Shown piece by piece: positions 1 through 11,378 of a stretch of 64,000 nucleotides of DNA. Position numbers and translations under genes: made by a program. The notes under the pieces are model-generated. The model had not been told where the DNA came from, ran no database searches, and worked only from the letters and a program-made list of their open reading frames with translations. Source of the DNA: Bimastos eiseni (lineage: Eukaryota; Annelida; Clitellata; Crassiclitellata; Lumbricidae); contig OY365813.1 in the NCBI GenBank assembly GCA_959347315.1, positions 18,233,130 to 18,297,129 on the forward strand. The letters are read 5' to 3'. Within the stretch, counting starts at the first letter, position 1. Every line of letters begins with the position of its first letter.

Positions 1-371
1 TGTGAGACACCAAATCGGGTTAAAACGTATAACGATCAACAGTATATATATATACACTGTATATATATATATACTGTTATAATGTCAGACGACCGGAATT
101 TCAACGCAAATGAATTAGTTAGAGCAAAAAACTTCACTAATAAAACGTTGCGATGACATCCATATTTTTTGTTCATTTAGGCGCGTAGTAAGGTGCCCGT
201 AGTGCAACAGACTACGTCTTATGAATGGCTCGTTTAGCATATATACTCAATATATTATGTATATAAATATTCGATATAGATGTAAAAGATTTTATATCGA
301 TAACTTCTCCAACATGCTCTCCTGTAATGTAGAACGCCAATTGACTCAATTTAACTGAATATACATATATC
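1..371. other. AT-rich non-coding start of window
   Basis: No gene is seen. An alternating TA palindrome lies at about 40-80: CAGTATATATATATA, a short centre, then TATATATATACTG. It could form a cruciform but is typical of simple AT repeats. Confidence 0.5.
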
Positions 372-535
372 TTTGAACCGTCTTTGAACCGATTTTTTAC
401 CCTCTTTCAACCATATTTTAACCATCTTTCAACCATCCCTTTATCATCTCTTGACCATATTTTAGCCATCTCTCTAATTTCTTTGACCATCTTTAAACGA
501 TCTTTGAACCATTTTGACCACCATCTAACAATCTC
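372..535. repeat. degenerate ~12-bp tandem repeat (CTTTGAACCATC-like)
   Basis: Successive variants of CTTTGAACCATC, CTTTCAACCATA and CTTGACCATATT follow each other for about 160 bases. The units are too diverged to give a fixed period. A short ORF across it encodes only the repeat and is not a gene. Confidence 0.6.
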
Positions 536-545
536 TACCTTCTTG

Positions 546-1860
546 TTTCTTCAAGGTCAGACATGGGTAGACTTAGAAATGGCCCTTGGGGGGCTTCCAG
601 CTGGGTGGGCGTTCTAGGTGCGTTGGTGGGCCCGCCATCGATCCGCGAGTATATCGCGAGGGAGGGGAGCACCAGTGAGTCTGCCATTCCTAAATCAACT
701 TATAAACCTCCCAGCTGCCGAGTTTCTCGTCACTAGAGGCGCTTCATAGATCAGGCGCCGAACGGAGACTCTCGCGTTTCTTGAAAAGAGTTTTCAGTTT
801 TATAGTAGGAAACGTGTGGAAAATGCAGTCGTGGTGTCTTCGCGGAATGATCTTCTGACCTCGTTCCAGACAGTGACCTACTGATTATGTCCTAACCTCT
901 GACCTCGCCTTATTCTGTTCAACGACCTTCTTGGCTTGATCTGAGCCCAACCGTCTGAAATTGTTAAGACCTCCCACGGTATTTTAATGATCGCAATTCA
1001 CTACAGTATATTATCCAAGAATCAATTTAGAGAGATTCAATTATTAATGAGCTCAATAACTAGACTTAGACAAGATCCATAGAGATGATCTTAAAGATAA
1101 ATAAGAATTATACGGTATCAAGCGCCACGATGAGAACTACACAAGAAGCTTATCAAAAACTAGAGTAAAAAACTATAACTAGAAGCAAATCAAGAAGGGG
1201 AGCAAGAGCCGGATGAAGAATTTGCTCAATAACTACGTAAAACGAACTCTATACGAACTAGATCAAGAGCTGTTCGAACATTTTACGAGCTAGCAGCTGC
1301 TTTCTTCCTTTCTGGACAAAGAAGGGGGCAGATAGTGCAGAGCAGAAACAAAATCAGGGCAGAGAAGCTCCAAAAGAAGAATTGCTTAATCTATAGTTCT
1401 TTAATTTTTGTTTAGTTCTTTACGACGTTTTTCAACTGGCTCTTGTTCAGCTTCCTCATTCGTCTCTTGTTCAATTTATTCATCGAGTTCTTGGTCGACT
1501 TCTTTCCGTAAAAACAAGAACTCGAGGATGGCTTATATATGAAGCGAACCCATAAACCGAGACGGAGGGATGCTGCGATGTGCTGCCGATCCAGCCTCAG
1601 TTTCAGCAGCCTCCTCAGCATCCGACCCATCTCCCTCCATCCCCTCCATCACCGTTGCCTCATCTTGCATCGCGAGCAGCAGTCGACAGCTGACAGCTGC
1701 ATCACCAACAGCTGCATCATGTCAGGCGCCGATAGGAATAATAGAAATGGCAGTTGGCGCTACATAAATTCGTCGTAACGTCTTTCGAAATAGCCTTCTC
1801 TACGTCTAAGTTGCCGCCGTGTATATTCTGAACGTAAGTCAAGCAATGTATAACGTCAGC
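546..1860. other. unassigned non-coding sequence
   Basis: No convincing ORF, transposon end or RNA gene was found. Short overlapping ORFs at about 1412-1778 look like chance frames. The stretch 1130-1510 has loosely repeated purine-rich AACAAGAGC-like words on opposite strands, too diverged to call a repeat. Confidence 0.5.
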
Positions 1861-1879
1861 CTATATTCTCATATACAAG

Positions 1880-2395
1880 ACTAAATTAGCGTATACATGT
1901 ATATTCACGTGCATGTATGATATACAATGCACATGCAATATGTAAGATACAATATAAATGTTCAATATACAGTATACAATGGACACGTACAACAAGGTGC
2001 AATGTAAAAAAATACAATATATACAATATTTATAATACAATATACATATGCAATGAACAATGTACAATATTCAATATACATATACAATATACACATATAT
2101 CTGCCTATATATATATGTATACATATATATATATATGTATAATTATTTGAAGAAGAATTATTGTAGAATCAACGGATAGGGATTGAAGAAGGACAGTGTG
2201 CGGACGGAGGGAAGAATTAAGGGAGGAGAAGAGGGAAGAATTAAAGATAACCCACATGTATATTACATGTATATTGTAATAATATACTTATACATAGATT
2301 TTATGGCTGTGTGTATATACCTATTCATAAATAATATATATATAATATGTGCTCATATAGATGTATATATATATATCTTTATATGTACATAAATA
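1880..2395. repeat. AT-rich degenerate TATACAAT / TATA tracts
   Basis: Variants of ATACAATATACAATG repeat from about 1917 to 2100, followed by (TA)n runs. A second TA-rich block lies at 2330-2395. Frames through it are rich in Y/I/C and carry no domain. Confidence 0.6.
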
Positions 2396-3020
2396 TATCC
2401 TTTTCATATGTAGGCATCCATGCGGTAGACGTAGCAGCAGCAGCAGCAAGGATATGATGTGGCTGGGATGTTGCGTCGGTGCCCATAAGTCGAGATGCTA
2501 GATTCCGCAAAGATGCAAGCGTCATTTGCCTCATCAGCCGAATGCGAGCCGCTGCGACTTCACCAGCAGCTGCAACCGAGCTTGAGCACGTGACCACGTC
2601 ATCCCTATACCGTATCTTTGTGTCCACCTGTTGGAGTACGGAGCATCTTCCCTGCCAAGTTTCGCGGGAGCTGAATTCGTCAGTCATCTTCAGCAACCGC
2701 TGGGAACAGTCAGCATTTGCTTGGCGCCAGTATATTTTTGAGCGTAAAGAAGAAACCGGTTAGTAAAAAGTTATTTTACGTTTCTTACACAAGTCACGTA
2801 GAATTAGTATTTGTCTGGTTCTGTTTCAACGATAGATGATGGATTCGGAAGGAATTTAATCATAAATATGTTATGTCTTTTACGAGAAAAGCATAGTTCT
2901 TATTATATACACATGTATATATTGTGTGATATTATATATATTATGTTATATATGTTATGTTATGTATAATATCATAAAATATATCATGATATTATATATA
3001 TATATATATATATAGACTAT
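2396..3020. other. unassigned; ends in AT-rich tract
   Basis: A small CAG/GCA-rich patch lies at 2430-2450 and a (TA)n stretch at about 2925-3015. The 94- and 105-codon ORFs on opposite strands at 2379-2763 overlap each other and show no recognisable domain. Confidence 0.4.
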
Positions 3021-3167
3021 TTACGGTGAAGGGATAAAATGCGAACCTCTACATGTAGACATACTGTAATAATTTGTCCAATAGTGTGTTCATTTTAATC
3101 AAATTTGAGAAAAACTTCAGTGCAATGGTAATGAAGCGCATATTTATCGTTAATTAGTTATACTGTG

Positions 3168-3262
3168 TGTTAAAATGTCCTCCCTCGGTCTCAACACACG
3201 CATCAAGATGCGCTCGCCATTCAGTAATTGCTGCATCGGTTACAACTTGATCAAATTCGTCT
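3168..3262 (-). pseudogene. transposase C-terminal remnant (left arm)
   Basis: Read on the - strand, the arm translates to a short tail of about 24 residues, A-A-I-T-E-W-R-A-H-L-D-A-C-V-E-T-E-G-G-H followed by F-N-T. The Cys...Glu-Gly-Gly-His-Phe ending is a common C-terminus of Tc1/mariner-related transposases. Only the end of the gene is present. Confidence 0.55.
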
Positions 3263-3389
3263 CCCACCTGCAAAACTTTTCTATAACACGTGTATCCAAA
3301 AAATCTGGGCATAGTGATGCAAGAAAAAGTTTACAAGACAAAAGTACGCGACGTTGGAGAACTTCGTCAACGTATCATAATTATACTTA

Positions 3390-3488
3390 GGACGAATTTT
3401 ATCAAGTTGTAATCGATGCAGCAAGTACTGAAAGACGAGTGTGTCTTGCATGCGTGTGTTGAGGCCGAAGGGCGGATATTTTAACACA
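3390..3488 (+). pseudogene. transposase C-terminal remnant (right arm, inverted copy)
   Basis: This is the inverted, diverged copy of 3168-3262. The same frame appears with substitutions and a frame-breaking change before the Gly-Gly-Tyr-Phe ending. It lies inside the fold-back element and is not functional. Confidence 0.5.
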
Positions 3489-3606
3489 CGTCATAACCAA
3501 TGAATGTTAAATATGCGCTTGATATTCATGAAACAGATGTTTTTTTCATATTTGATTAAAATGCATATATTGTTGGCCAAATTATTATAATAGGCTATTT
3601 CTAGAG

Positions 3607-3939
3607 CAGCGTTTCCAAATTTTTTTGGCCATGGAACCCTTTTGATCTTTTATTTTTTGGCGGAACCCCGTCCAAAACTGAACATGTTTTTGCTGTAGGT
3701 ATGAACGCTTGAGAATGCAGACAATTATGGGTTTTCGCCTATAGATTATATTGTTAGTAACGACACAAATATGGATGACAGTGACATATGAAATTATATT
3801 TCACATAAAGTTATGCACAAAGTTACTGATATGAAAAATTGTAACAGAACGCTTATCCACTTTGAAAGTTTATCGCATAACTGTATTCATCACCTCACGG
3901 AACCATAGGGTTCCGCGGAACACAGTTTGGGAAACGCTG
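3607..3939. mobile_element. hAT-type MITE (family 1), 333 bp
   Basis: The ends are CAGCGTTTCCAAA and, inverted, CAGCGTTTCCCAAACTG, the usual hAT form. The flanks are 8-bp target duplications TTCTAGAG (3599-3606) and TTCTAGAA (3940-3947), 7/8 identical. There is no coding capacity. It is nested in the right arm of the fold-back element, so it inserted later. A diverged relative lies at about 54323-54645. Confidence 0.85.
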
Positions 3940-4032
3940 TTCTAGAAAATCGCTTTTCATACTTTCACCGTGTATATATGTCTGAGATATGTAATAAAAA
4001 ATTAAGTTGTAATAATGTTGTATGTATTGTAA

Positions 4033-4130
4033 TAGTAGTTCTGGTTTAAAGACACTGTGTGATAGCAAAGATCATTAGCTCTTATCCTTCATCCAGTCTT
4101 GAGACTAACACTGTCATAGTGCGAACATTA
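4033..4130 (+). repeat. R1 dispersed repeat copy
   Basis: It reads GGTTTAAAGACACTGTGTGA, then AGCAAAGATCATTAG, a CATCCAGTCTTGAGACT block and a TCATAGTGCGA end. It is a diverged + orientation copy. Confidence 0.65.
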
Positions 4131-4257
4131 ATGGAGTTTAAATGTAGAAAACGGATTGACCTAAGTGAGCCTAATCTGCGCCTCGGCTGCATGTTGTTAT
4201 AAGGCGAATGTTGCACAAGTTTCTTTTCTGTTAGGGTACGCACTGAATAATTTTTTA

Positions 4258-4296
4258 GTTTTGATGTACATCAAAAAAGAAGGCTGGGAACCGCTG
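4258..4296. mobile_element. possible solo hAT-like terminus
   Basis: GGCTGGGAACCGCTG resembles a hAT right end (inverted CAGCGGTTCCCAGCC). No matching left end or 8-bp duplication was found, so this is tentative. Confidence 0.25.
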
Positions 4297-4302
4297 GTAT
4301 AG

Positions 4303-4402
4303 TGGTTTCAGTTTAACGACACTGTTTTATAGCAAAGAGCATTAGCGTCACCCTCCTTTTTTATTCATGCTTGGGACTGGCACAATCAGAGTGCGAGCAG
4401 GG
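4303..4402 (+). repeat. R1 dispersed repeat copy
   Basis: TTTCAGTTTAACGACACTG is followed by AGCAAAGAGCATTAGCGTC, CACCCTCC and GGGACTGGCACAATCAGAG. A good full-length + copy. Confidence 0.8.
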
Positions 4403-4521
4403 AATCGAACGTGATAGAAGCACATATGACTGCTGTTCTGCCGCGTTAACTTATACAAAAAAATTGCAGTCTAAAAAGGTGTCTATTGATTTTGAACATT
4501 CCATGCCATTCGGATGGCGTA

Positions 4522-4636
4522 ATAATGGCAGTTTTAGTTTAACGACACTATGTGCTCACAAAGATTATTGGCGTCGCCCTCCTCCTTCATCCAGGCTAGG
4601 AACTGGCACTATCAGAGTGCTAGCGGTGGCGGAGTT
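4522..4636 (+). repeat. R1 dispersed repeat copy
   Basis: A full-length + copy: TTTAGTTTAACGACACTATG, GCGTCGCCCTCCTCCTTC, AACTGGCACTATCAGAGTGC, ending GGTGGCGGAGTT. Confidence 0.85.
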
Positions 4637-4639
4637 TAT

Positions 4640-5094
4640 GTAGATTTATGTAAATTGTTTAGTCAAGTTTTGACGATAATTGAATTGGCACCGATGCTTC
4701 ATGGTCTGACAGTGTGTTTGTCTGCGTCTATACTAACCGCTTTCGGGCCGCCCTGACTGACCTGCTTTGTGGCCCACGGCCTTTACCAACTACAACTCCA
4801 AGTATGCATGCCCACCCACTACTCCCTCCGTCCTCGCGCCCTGGACCACATGATCTCCACCAGGCGACAGTCTGACTCGCAACATGTTAATTGTTAGGAT
4901 GCTATGCGTACTCTGTATTCATACGCTGTGTTTATTCGATGCGCGCACACAATACTCCGATTCTCCTCACTAGGTTTAATTAACAACGTACATACTTAAC
5001 TACTTACTTATTGTCATAATTGTTCATTAAAGCTTCTATCGTCCATGCGTCGAATGCTCGAGGTATAAAACAAAGCCGTCCCGGCCGGGGGTAT
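4640..5094. other. unassigned non-coding sequence
   Basis: No ORF with a domain, RNA gene or transposon end was seen. Confidence 0.4.
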
Positions 5095-5195
5095 CTCCTC
5101 CACTGTTTGGACTTTGACAGTGCCAGTCCAAAACCTGGAGAAAGGAGGAGGGCTACACCAAATCATCTTCGATATGAAACGGTGTCGTTAAAGAA
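5095..5195 (-). repeat. R1 dispersed repeat copy
   Basis: On the - strand it reads the R1 consensus: GTTTAACGACACC-like start (GGTGTCGTTAAAG on +), CTCCTCC block and GGACTGGCACTGTCAAAG. Confidence 0.75.
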
Positions 5196-5551
5196 TCCAG
5201 ATAATCGTAAAGAACCGGGGGTAACTTGACATCGATTTTATTCTACCTCCCGGTGTACTGAAAGCGATTCCAAATATTTGGGGGTGAGTTGAATGGTTGG
5301 GGGGTAATCTGAAGTCGCTACAGCGGGATCTAATGCGAGAGATATGTCTCCATGGGACAGTTAGACGAAACTGTAAGCAGAGAAGACCAATCAGCTGGTA
5401 GATAAACAAAGAGATAGTGCATTAGGGAAAATATAAAATATACGAGAAGGCAGTGAAGGGAAAGGGATGATTCTTATTCTTTTGGTTCCTAACATCGAGT
5501 ATTCCCTTTGGTAGATCCCTCTATACTTGGAATTATCTTACTCCAACTAAA
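5196..5551. other. unassigned non-coding sequence
   Basis: No feature recognised. Confidence 0.4.
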
Positions 5552-5559
5552 GGCTAGAT

Positions 5560-5875
5560 CAGTGGTTCCCAATCTTTTTCGGCTTAGGGCCACTTTTATT
5601 TAGTTGGAGGACATGATAGGCCACTAGGTTAAAATAATATTATTTCAAATTTTAGCAGATTTTTATTTCAGAATGGAATAAAATTACACACGGATAATTA
5701 CATTTGACGTTACTTATAAACATCAACAAAACATAATAATTTACAATAGAAAATGATTATTCTGTCAAATATTCATTTTTTGCATATATTTTTAAAATTC
5801 TTTGGTAGGTTGAGGACCACTTTCGAGGCCTTTCGAACCACTTTTGGCCCGTGGGCCACAGGCTCTGAATCCCTG
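5560..5875. mobile_element. hAT-type MITE (family 2), 316 bp
   Basis: The left end is CAGTGGTTCCCAATC. The right end is inverted CAGGGATTCAGAGCCTGTG. This is the arrangement of Charlie-like hAT MITEs. The flanks GGCTAGAT (5552-5559) and GACTAGAC (5876-5883) agree at 6 of 8 positions, as expected for an old target duplication. There is no ORF. Confidence 0.75.
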
Positions 5876-5883
5876 GACTAGAC

Positions 5884-6554
5884 TAATGTCCGGATTGTCT
5901 CCATTGGTCTCTAACACTTAGAAGTCGCTTCTCTTTCCTAAGGCGCCTCTGAATAGTTCATTGGTTATATAGAGGCGCATCATAAATCTATAGATACGGT
6001 TATAGTTCTTGAGGGAATACGAGAGTCTGGCACACCGGCGGCTTAGCTGAATCTGTTTAAGTCTGATTGGAGCTCAGCGGCTGAGTTATGAACCGGCGTC
6101 AGACAACGCGAGACAGCGCATGCGTAGGTTGCACGAATGGAAACGTTTAGCATGAGACAAATAGATTCGTCGAGGATGAAAAATCACTGGACGTCAATTC
6201 AGCGATAGTAAACATCACCACATCGTTCAATCTTTGTTATAATGCACCACGAATGGCTATCGATCAAAATCATACATCATTTGGACATACTGCATATTAT
6301 ATGTAGGATGTCATATATGTGCTTCTATGTATAGACATGTTATGGACCTATGCCATATACATGTTTATATATATACATATATTTATGTATATATATATAT
6401 GCGACACAGTGTCCGATTTCGTATATAGGGAATTAGTCTTGTAGAGTATGGGTCCCAGTCTCGTTTTAGAGGGACCCTGAGCAAGTTCTTCATTGGTAAG
6501 GACCTATAGTTTCGCTTCTTGTCTCTTGTCCTTATACCCTATGGATAGAGGTAT
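5884..6554. other. unassigned non-coding sequence
   Basis: An AT-rich TATA tract lies at about 6360-6400. No gene seen. Confidence 0.4.
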
Positions 6555-6775
6555 ATATGAGAGAAGGAGGAGGAGGAGGAGGAGGAGACTGGATCAAATT
6601 GAGGTGAAGGAATAGGCGAGGATGGAAGTATAAGACTAGGAAGAGAAGGAGTACAAGAAGGAGGAGTAAAGTGAGAATTAAGGGAAGAGAAGGAATAATA
6701 GGAGTACGTGGAGGAGGAATAAAAGGAATGGGAGGAATAAAGGAAGAAGGAGGAAGAAGAAAGGAGGCGAAATAA
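6555..6775. repeat. polypurine tract (GGA/GAA-rich)
   Basis: About 220 bases are almost entirely A and G on the + strand (GGAGGAGGAGGAGGAGGAG, then GGAAGAAGGAGG words). The Ser/Phe-rich - strand ORF is a low-complexity artefact. Long polypurine tracts can form triplex (H-DNA) structures. Confidence 0.75.
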
Positions 6776-8276
6776 GATTGCCGGTGGAGTTGAAGGGATT
6801 TTTCCTACTGAATAATTCATAAATGGCAGAAAAGTAAGGGAACCTAAAACGCTGATGGACGCATGATGACGCGATATCCATGCTTTCTGCCGTTTGCCAA
6901 TAATGATGAGTATAATTGCGGTTCGGCAGCGTGCATAATTGTGGCTATAATGGCAGAATTTCCCGACGGCGCAGGCAAGCAGGTGGTCCTATGCAGAAGT
7001 GCCCAGTGATTGTTGCACCACCTGACGACCAACTGACCCAAATTCATGTATATGTATGAGAACAATGTTGATGCTCGGTTTATGTTGTTGTTTACGATTA
7101 GTGTCATAGTGTTGGCAATGGGAATGGTAATTCTAAATTTACATAGCGCCAATTAGACTCGTCGTAAGTCGTAGGCGCTTTCTACCGTACACAGTAAAAC
7201 CACAGTCGAGAAAAATGGTTTCCCAGCGCTTTCGGAAAGGCGGAAAAAGGAGGCGGAGATGCTCGGCAGGAGGAGTAGGGCCCCGCTAACTGAGTCAGTG
7301 GCCCCTACCCGGAAGCCCCTCCAATTTCTAGTTCACTTTCAGTTTTGAAGAAACCAGAAATCCAACTGGCGTCGCTGTCAGGTTCTGCAGCTCCTCCGTG
7401 CCCCTCTCTGGTGAAAGAGTCTAGAACTGTCGTTGGAGTGATTGGACGCGTTACGTGATGAACTAGTCGTTTATTCCGATAAACGGCGGAACACAAGCCC
7501 TTTGGACGAAGTTCTGACAGGGTTGAGGTGCCTTTGAATTGACTATAAATTGAAGTATCTTTGACGATTCGGTAATGGTCATCATGGCGAGGCTTTTTGC
7601 TCTCATGGTGCTTTGTGAACTGATGGAAAATTAGTTTAGTTAGCGCAGATTATATTACCAAGACCGAACTGTTGTAGGCAAATCCGTACACAGCCGCTAA
7701 AACATCTTGCAAACATGTAAAGTGAGGATCACCTAAATTGGATACTATTCGACTGAGTGACGACCGTTTACTTGTAATTCTGACTGGTTCACCTTCAAAT
7801 GATCTTTGAATGCTTCAGTTTTTAGTTGAGTTTCTTCTATGAAGTAGCAGCTATGGTTACGAGAAAACGGACAGAAAAATCATTTAATCATTACAAATTA
7901 TTTGACGGAGTAACGACCGTTTCCTCACATTTTAACCAAAATTTATCTTTTTGACGTTAAATATAGCTTGGAATAATCTATTGTTAGTAGCCTTGATTTT
8001 TGAACAACAGACCTTTTGCTCGTAGGCCTATCTTTGGAAGGAACCACAAGAATGACTTTGCCGATTTGAGCAATTCTTGACAGAGATGATTTTATTCTGA
8101 TTTTTGACCACGAATTTGGTGTCGTTATTTTTCTCATCCGTTGCTCACGTCGAGAAAAGCGAAACAAAAAGTCTATACAAATTGGACCCTTTGTTCAGGT
8201 TTCGTGATAAAAAAGTCAATCCACAAAGGACGCAAGTTCCAAGTCCCGACACTGAGCGCTTACATTTAAAGGTAAC
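6776..8276. other. unassigned non-coding sequence
   Basis: No protein domain was found in any frame, including the 102-codon - frame at 6844-7152. A phrase GTAACGACCGTTTCCTCAC / GTGACGACCGTTTACTTGT recurs at about 7757 and 7911, possibly an old duplication. Confidence 0.4.
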
Positions 8277-8460
8277 ATGATACATACATACATACATACA
8301 TACATACATACATACATACATACATACATACATACATACATACATACACGCATACACGCATACACACATACACACACATACACACACAAACACACACAAA
8401 CACACACAAACGCACACAAACACATATACATACATACATACATACACACATATATATGCA
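8277..8460. repeat. (CATA)n / (CACA)n compound microsatellite
   Basis: Perfect CATA repeats from about 8280 to 8350 grade into CACACATA and CACACAAA variants up to 8460. All ORFs over it encode only the repeat. Confidence 0.95.
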
Positions 8461-8995
8461 TACATGAATCAATACATACATATATAAATAGGCCTACATA
8501 TATTCAAGACATAAATCACGGGGTTTCGTGTTAACACCAATTTCTGTGCGTGTCCCATGTGAATAATGATATACGGTCAAACGTATTGATCATAAGCCGT
8601 CAAACAATGTGCTTTGTTTGTGAAACATGGAAATTGTTCTTATACTTTCTACTTTTTCTTTCATTCCATTCTTAATGATTCGTTCACTCGTTCATTCAAT
8701 TTCCCAATTTATCAGTTTTTTTCCTTTCTGCCTCATATTTACTCCTTTTCTATGTTGAAACATTTCCTTTTTTCTTGCTCTCTTTCAGATCAACATTTCT
8801 TCCTTCTCTCCTTTCATCCATCAGTGCTTTATTCCCCCTCCACCAACTTACTCTCTTCAAATCTTTCTCTCATTCATTTTTACTTCCATTAATTCACTGT
8901 TTAATCTAACACTTCAATTATTTATTTTTTTATCTCTTTCATCCTTGTTTTAAAAATGCCCCTTCTGCTGTTCACATGCCGGATAAATTTATTAT
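8461..8995. other. unassigned, T/C-rich
   Basis: A pyrimidine-biased stretch (8640-8940) gives Phe/Ser-rich frames without a domain. One TAGGCCTA octamer is at 8489. Confidence 0.4.
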
Positions 8996-9155
8996 TGTCT
9001 GTTTGGTCAGTCTGTCGGTCAATCTGTCGGTCAATCTGTCGGTCATTCTGTCGGTCACTCTGTCTGTCAGTCTGTCGGTTAATCTGTCTGTCTGTCAGTC
9101 TGTGGGTGAGTCTGTCGGTCATTCTGTCGGTCATTCCGTCGGTCAGTCTGACTGT
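8996..9155. repeat. (GTCTGTCG GTCA)-type imperfect tandem repeat
   Basis: GTCTGTCGGTCAATCTGTCG and variants repeat about 12 times with 8-12 bp steps. Frames on both strands encode only Leu/Ser/Val or Asp/Arg/Gln repeats. Confidence 0.85.
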
Positions 9156-9494
9156 CCTTGGTCAGTCAGTTGCTGGATTGGCCATCATCTCGTGGGTACG
9201 GAGTCAGGCAAAATTACAAAACACACATCATCCGAAGTAATTGCTTCGTGTGATGGCTGCTCGAGGACATCGCAGCGATGCTTCCGTTAATGGAGCTACA
9301 TTAATTCCGTCAGAAAAGGGTGTGAAGGTCAATATTTCCAACTCCATGTATTTATGTGTGTATGTATGCATGCAAGTATACAGACATCATGGCCTATGTA
9401 TGCCATGCATGCATGAAGCCAGCATTCAACAGCATGCATGTTTTTATATGTATGTGTATACATGTATCTAGAAGAGTTTGTATGCTTGAATTCG
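9156..9494. other. unassigned non-coding sequence
   Basis: Several ATGCATGC-type words occur at 9368-9445. No gene seen. Confidence 0.4.
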
Positions 9495-9785
9495 TGTAGG
9501 TACGTGTATATATGTATGTATGTATGTACGTATGTATGTATGTATGTATGTTGTTCGATTAATGTCTATTAAAGAAACTCTGTAGATCGAAAATGGCTCA
9601 TACATTGGCTCATATATATCACATATATACATATGATCATATTCTGTGCATAGCGGGTTGGCCCTAACTAGCGGGAGTCGATTGGTCCTTAATTGGACCA
9701 AACGACAATTCAAAGCTCATCTACTTGTGTTTGAATTTTTCGGTTTGCCAAATTTACTGCGATTGATTGATTGATTGATTGATTA
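9495..9785. repeat. (GTAT)n and (GATT)n microsatellites
   Basis: TATGTATG repeats occupy about 9505-9552 and a GATTGATT run occupies 9760-9785. The bases between them are unassigned. Confidence 0.8.
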
Positions 9786-10440
9786 TTTTATTAGGGCTAT
9801 GCATGTATAGGGACAGATGAAAGCAGTTATATGCATACATATATGTGTTTATATAATTATATAGTCTATATGCCAGCTGCTTTCATCTCCAAACTCAATG
9901 CATGAAAACGTTAATTCCCAATCTTGAAATGAAGATATAGGCTACAGGCTGAACAATCAGACGAAGATAGAATCAAGTAATGGCTCATCAGCGATAAATC
10001 AAGATTTAAAGCCAAGAATATACGGATGATAGAAAAATAACGGTGTTGCATCAGGAGGAAATAATAATTATAATCGTAAATCTTTGGCCACTGTAACTAA
10101 ATGCACATCTAAATAGGCCTACGCTACTCTGTACACCTGCATAGTGCTTTAGCAGGTATAATGAAGGATATCATACCATAAAGCAGAAAATTAATTTCTT
10201 CAACCAAAAAGAGGTTAGCCAAGGAAACCTCTGGCTCAATGAATTTATTTTACATCACGCTCATACGCGAATTTCTAGGTGAACGTGACTATAATCCGCA
10301 CGCAATGCACTTTAGATTACAATACTACATTTTAACTTTCGAATAGACCAAACTTTCGCCATTAAACAACGGTGTCCATTTTGCATTTGCGCCACTTGAG
10401 GATGGGCCAACTTAATATGAAACTCGGGTGCGTTAGTTAT
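9786..10440. other. unassigned non-coding sequence
   Basis: No domain, RNA gene or transposon terminus was found. One TAGGCCTA octamer is at 10114. Confidence 0.4.
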
Positions 10441-10556
10441 AAAGTCACGACGCGACACGGAGTCTCGTTGGCTTCTTCTGCCTATTAAGCCTCAGCCGCA
10501 GCGACTTTCGGATTGCAAACCACCATCCTCTCGGCTGCATTGACGGCTCCAGATAG

Positions 10557-11312
10557 ATATGGGACCTCAACAGGGGGATCCGTAATGACCCACTCAGCCG
10601 GGCAAGGCTGGGCGCGATGTCATCACCCCACTCTGGAGATTGGCTCTCGACTGTTCCCGTCATCTCTTGCGGGTTAGGTCTGAGCAATGAGGCCGTGAGG
10701 GTGGCAGTGGGCTTTCGCCTGGGACTCAACATCTGTGCGCCGCATCAATGTCAGTGTGAAGAAACCGCTGATCCGGGAGGACATCACGGTCTTGTTTGCA
10801 GACATTCGACAGGAAAAGCGGCCCGACACTTCGCCTTGAATTATATTGTCTGGAGAGCCCTTTTAAAGGCAGACGTTCCATCCTCGAAGGAGCCACAAGG
10901 TTTGATCCGGAGCGACGGAAAGAGACCGGATGGAGCGACACTCATCCCGTGGGCGAGAGGCAAATACATCGCTCGGGATGCAACAACTAGCCACACGTGC
11001 GCCTCCTCCTACAGCCACCTGTCTTCGGCAGTGCCTGGCGGTGCGTCTGAACATGCCGCGGACCGAAAGTGCTCCAAGTATTCTACTCTTCCCACCACAC
11101 ATGACTTCGTTCCCTTGGCATTCGAATCACTGGGACCCATCAATCGCGCTGGACGCGAGTTCTTGACGGAGTTGGGTAGCCGCATGACCGCCGTATCAGG
11201 AGATCCTATGGAGACCGTGCACTTGTTTCAACGTCTCTCCATTTGCACTCAAAGATTCAACGCCGTAGCGTTCAGAGGCACGTTCAAACAGCCCGCAGGG
11301 ATCGACAATTAA
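10557..11312 (+). pseudogene. LINE 3' fragment: CCHC knuckle and restriction-like endonuclease domain
   Basis: The frame is open from 10557 (stop TAG at 10554) to the TAA at 11310-11312; the first Met is at 10617. It resembles the C-terminal part of non-LTR retrotransposon ORFs that carry a restriction-like endonuclease. In order it shows HSGDWL (about residue 5 from the Met), GLGLSNEAVRVAVGFRLG, a zinc-knuckle-like C-x-C...GGHHGLVC and STGKAARH. It then has KEPQGL, KRPDGATLIPWARGK and a nearby Asp that could be the R/KPD...D catalytic pair, followed by a C-terminal LFQRLSICTQRFNA. The reverse-transcriptase part is absent, so the copy is 5'-truncated. The family (R2/NeSL-like) is inferred from memory of such domains. 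It ends in an AAT microsatellite, as expected for a LINE tail. Confidence 0.65.
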
Positions 11313-11319
11313 AGAACTG

Positions 11320-11321
11320 AC

Positions 11322-11361
<40 letters not shown>

Positions 11362-11378
11362 TAATAATAATAATAATG
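11320..11378. repeat. (AAT)n microsatellite at LINE 3' end
   Basis: A CAATAATAAT run starts 8 bases after the LINE stop codon. It probably derives from the element's 3' tail. Confidence 0.9.

Larger units (their letters stand above)
3023..3971. mobile_element. fold-back Tc1/mariner-like element with long inverted arms
   Basis: The outer ends match inverted: ACGGTGAAGGGATAAAA near 3023 against ACGGTGAAAGTATGAAAA read on the opposite strand near 3971. The similarity continues inward, for example AATAATTTGNCCAA, TTTTAATCAAAT, AAGCGCATATTTA and GTGTGTTAAAAT, giving arms of about 250 bp around a centre at 3265-3390. The right arm is split by a hAT MITE at 3607-3939. Each arm ends inward with a decayed transposase C-terminus. 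No intact transposase remains, so the element is non-autonomous. The assignment to Tc1/mariner is an inference from the C-terminal motif. Confidence 0.7.

Noticed and set aside
10617..11312. Host gene of 231 codons
   Set aside because: Its motifs match the C-terminal region of retrotransposon ORFs, and it ends in an AAT tail, so it is a LINE remnant.
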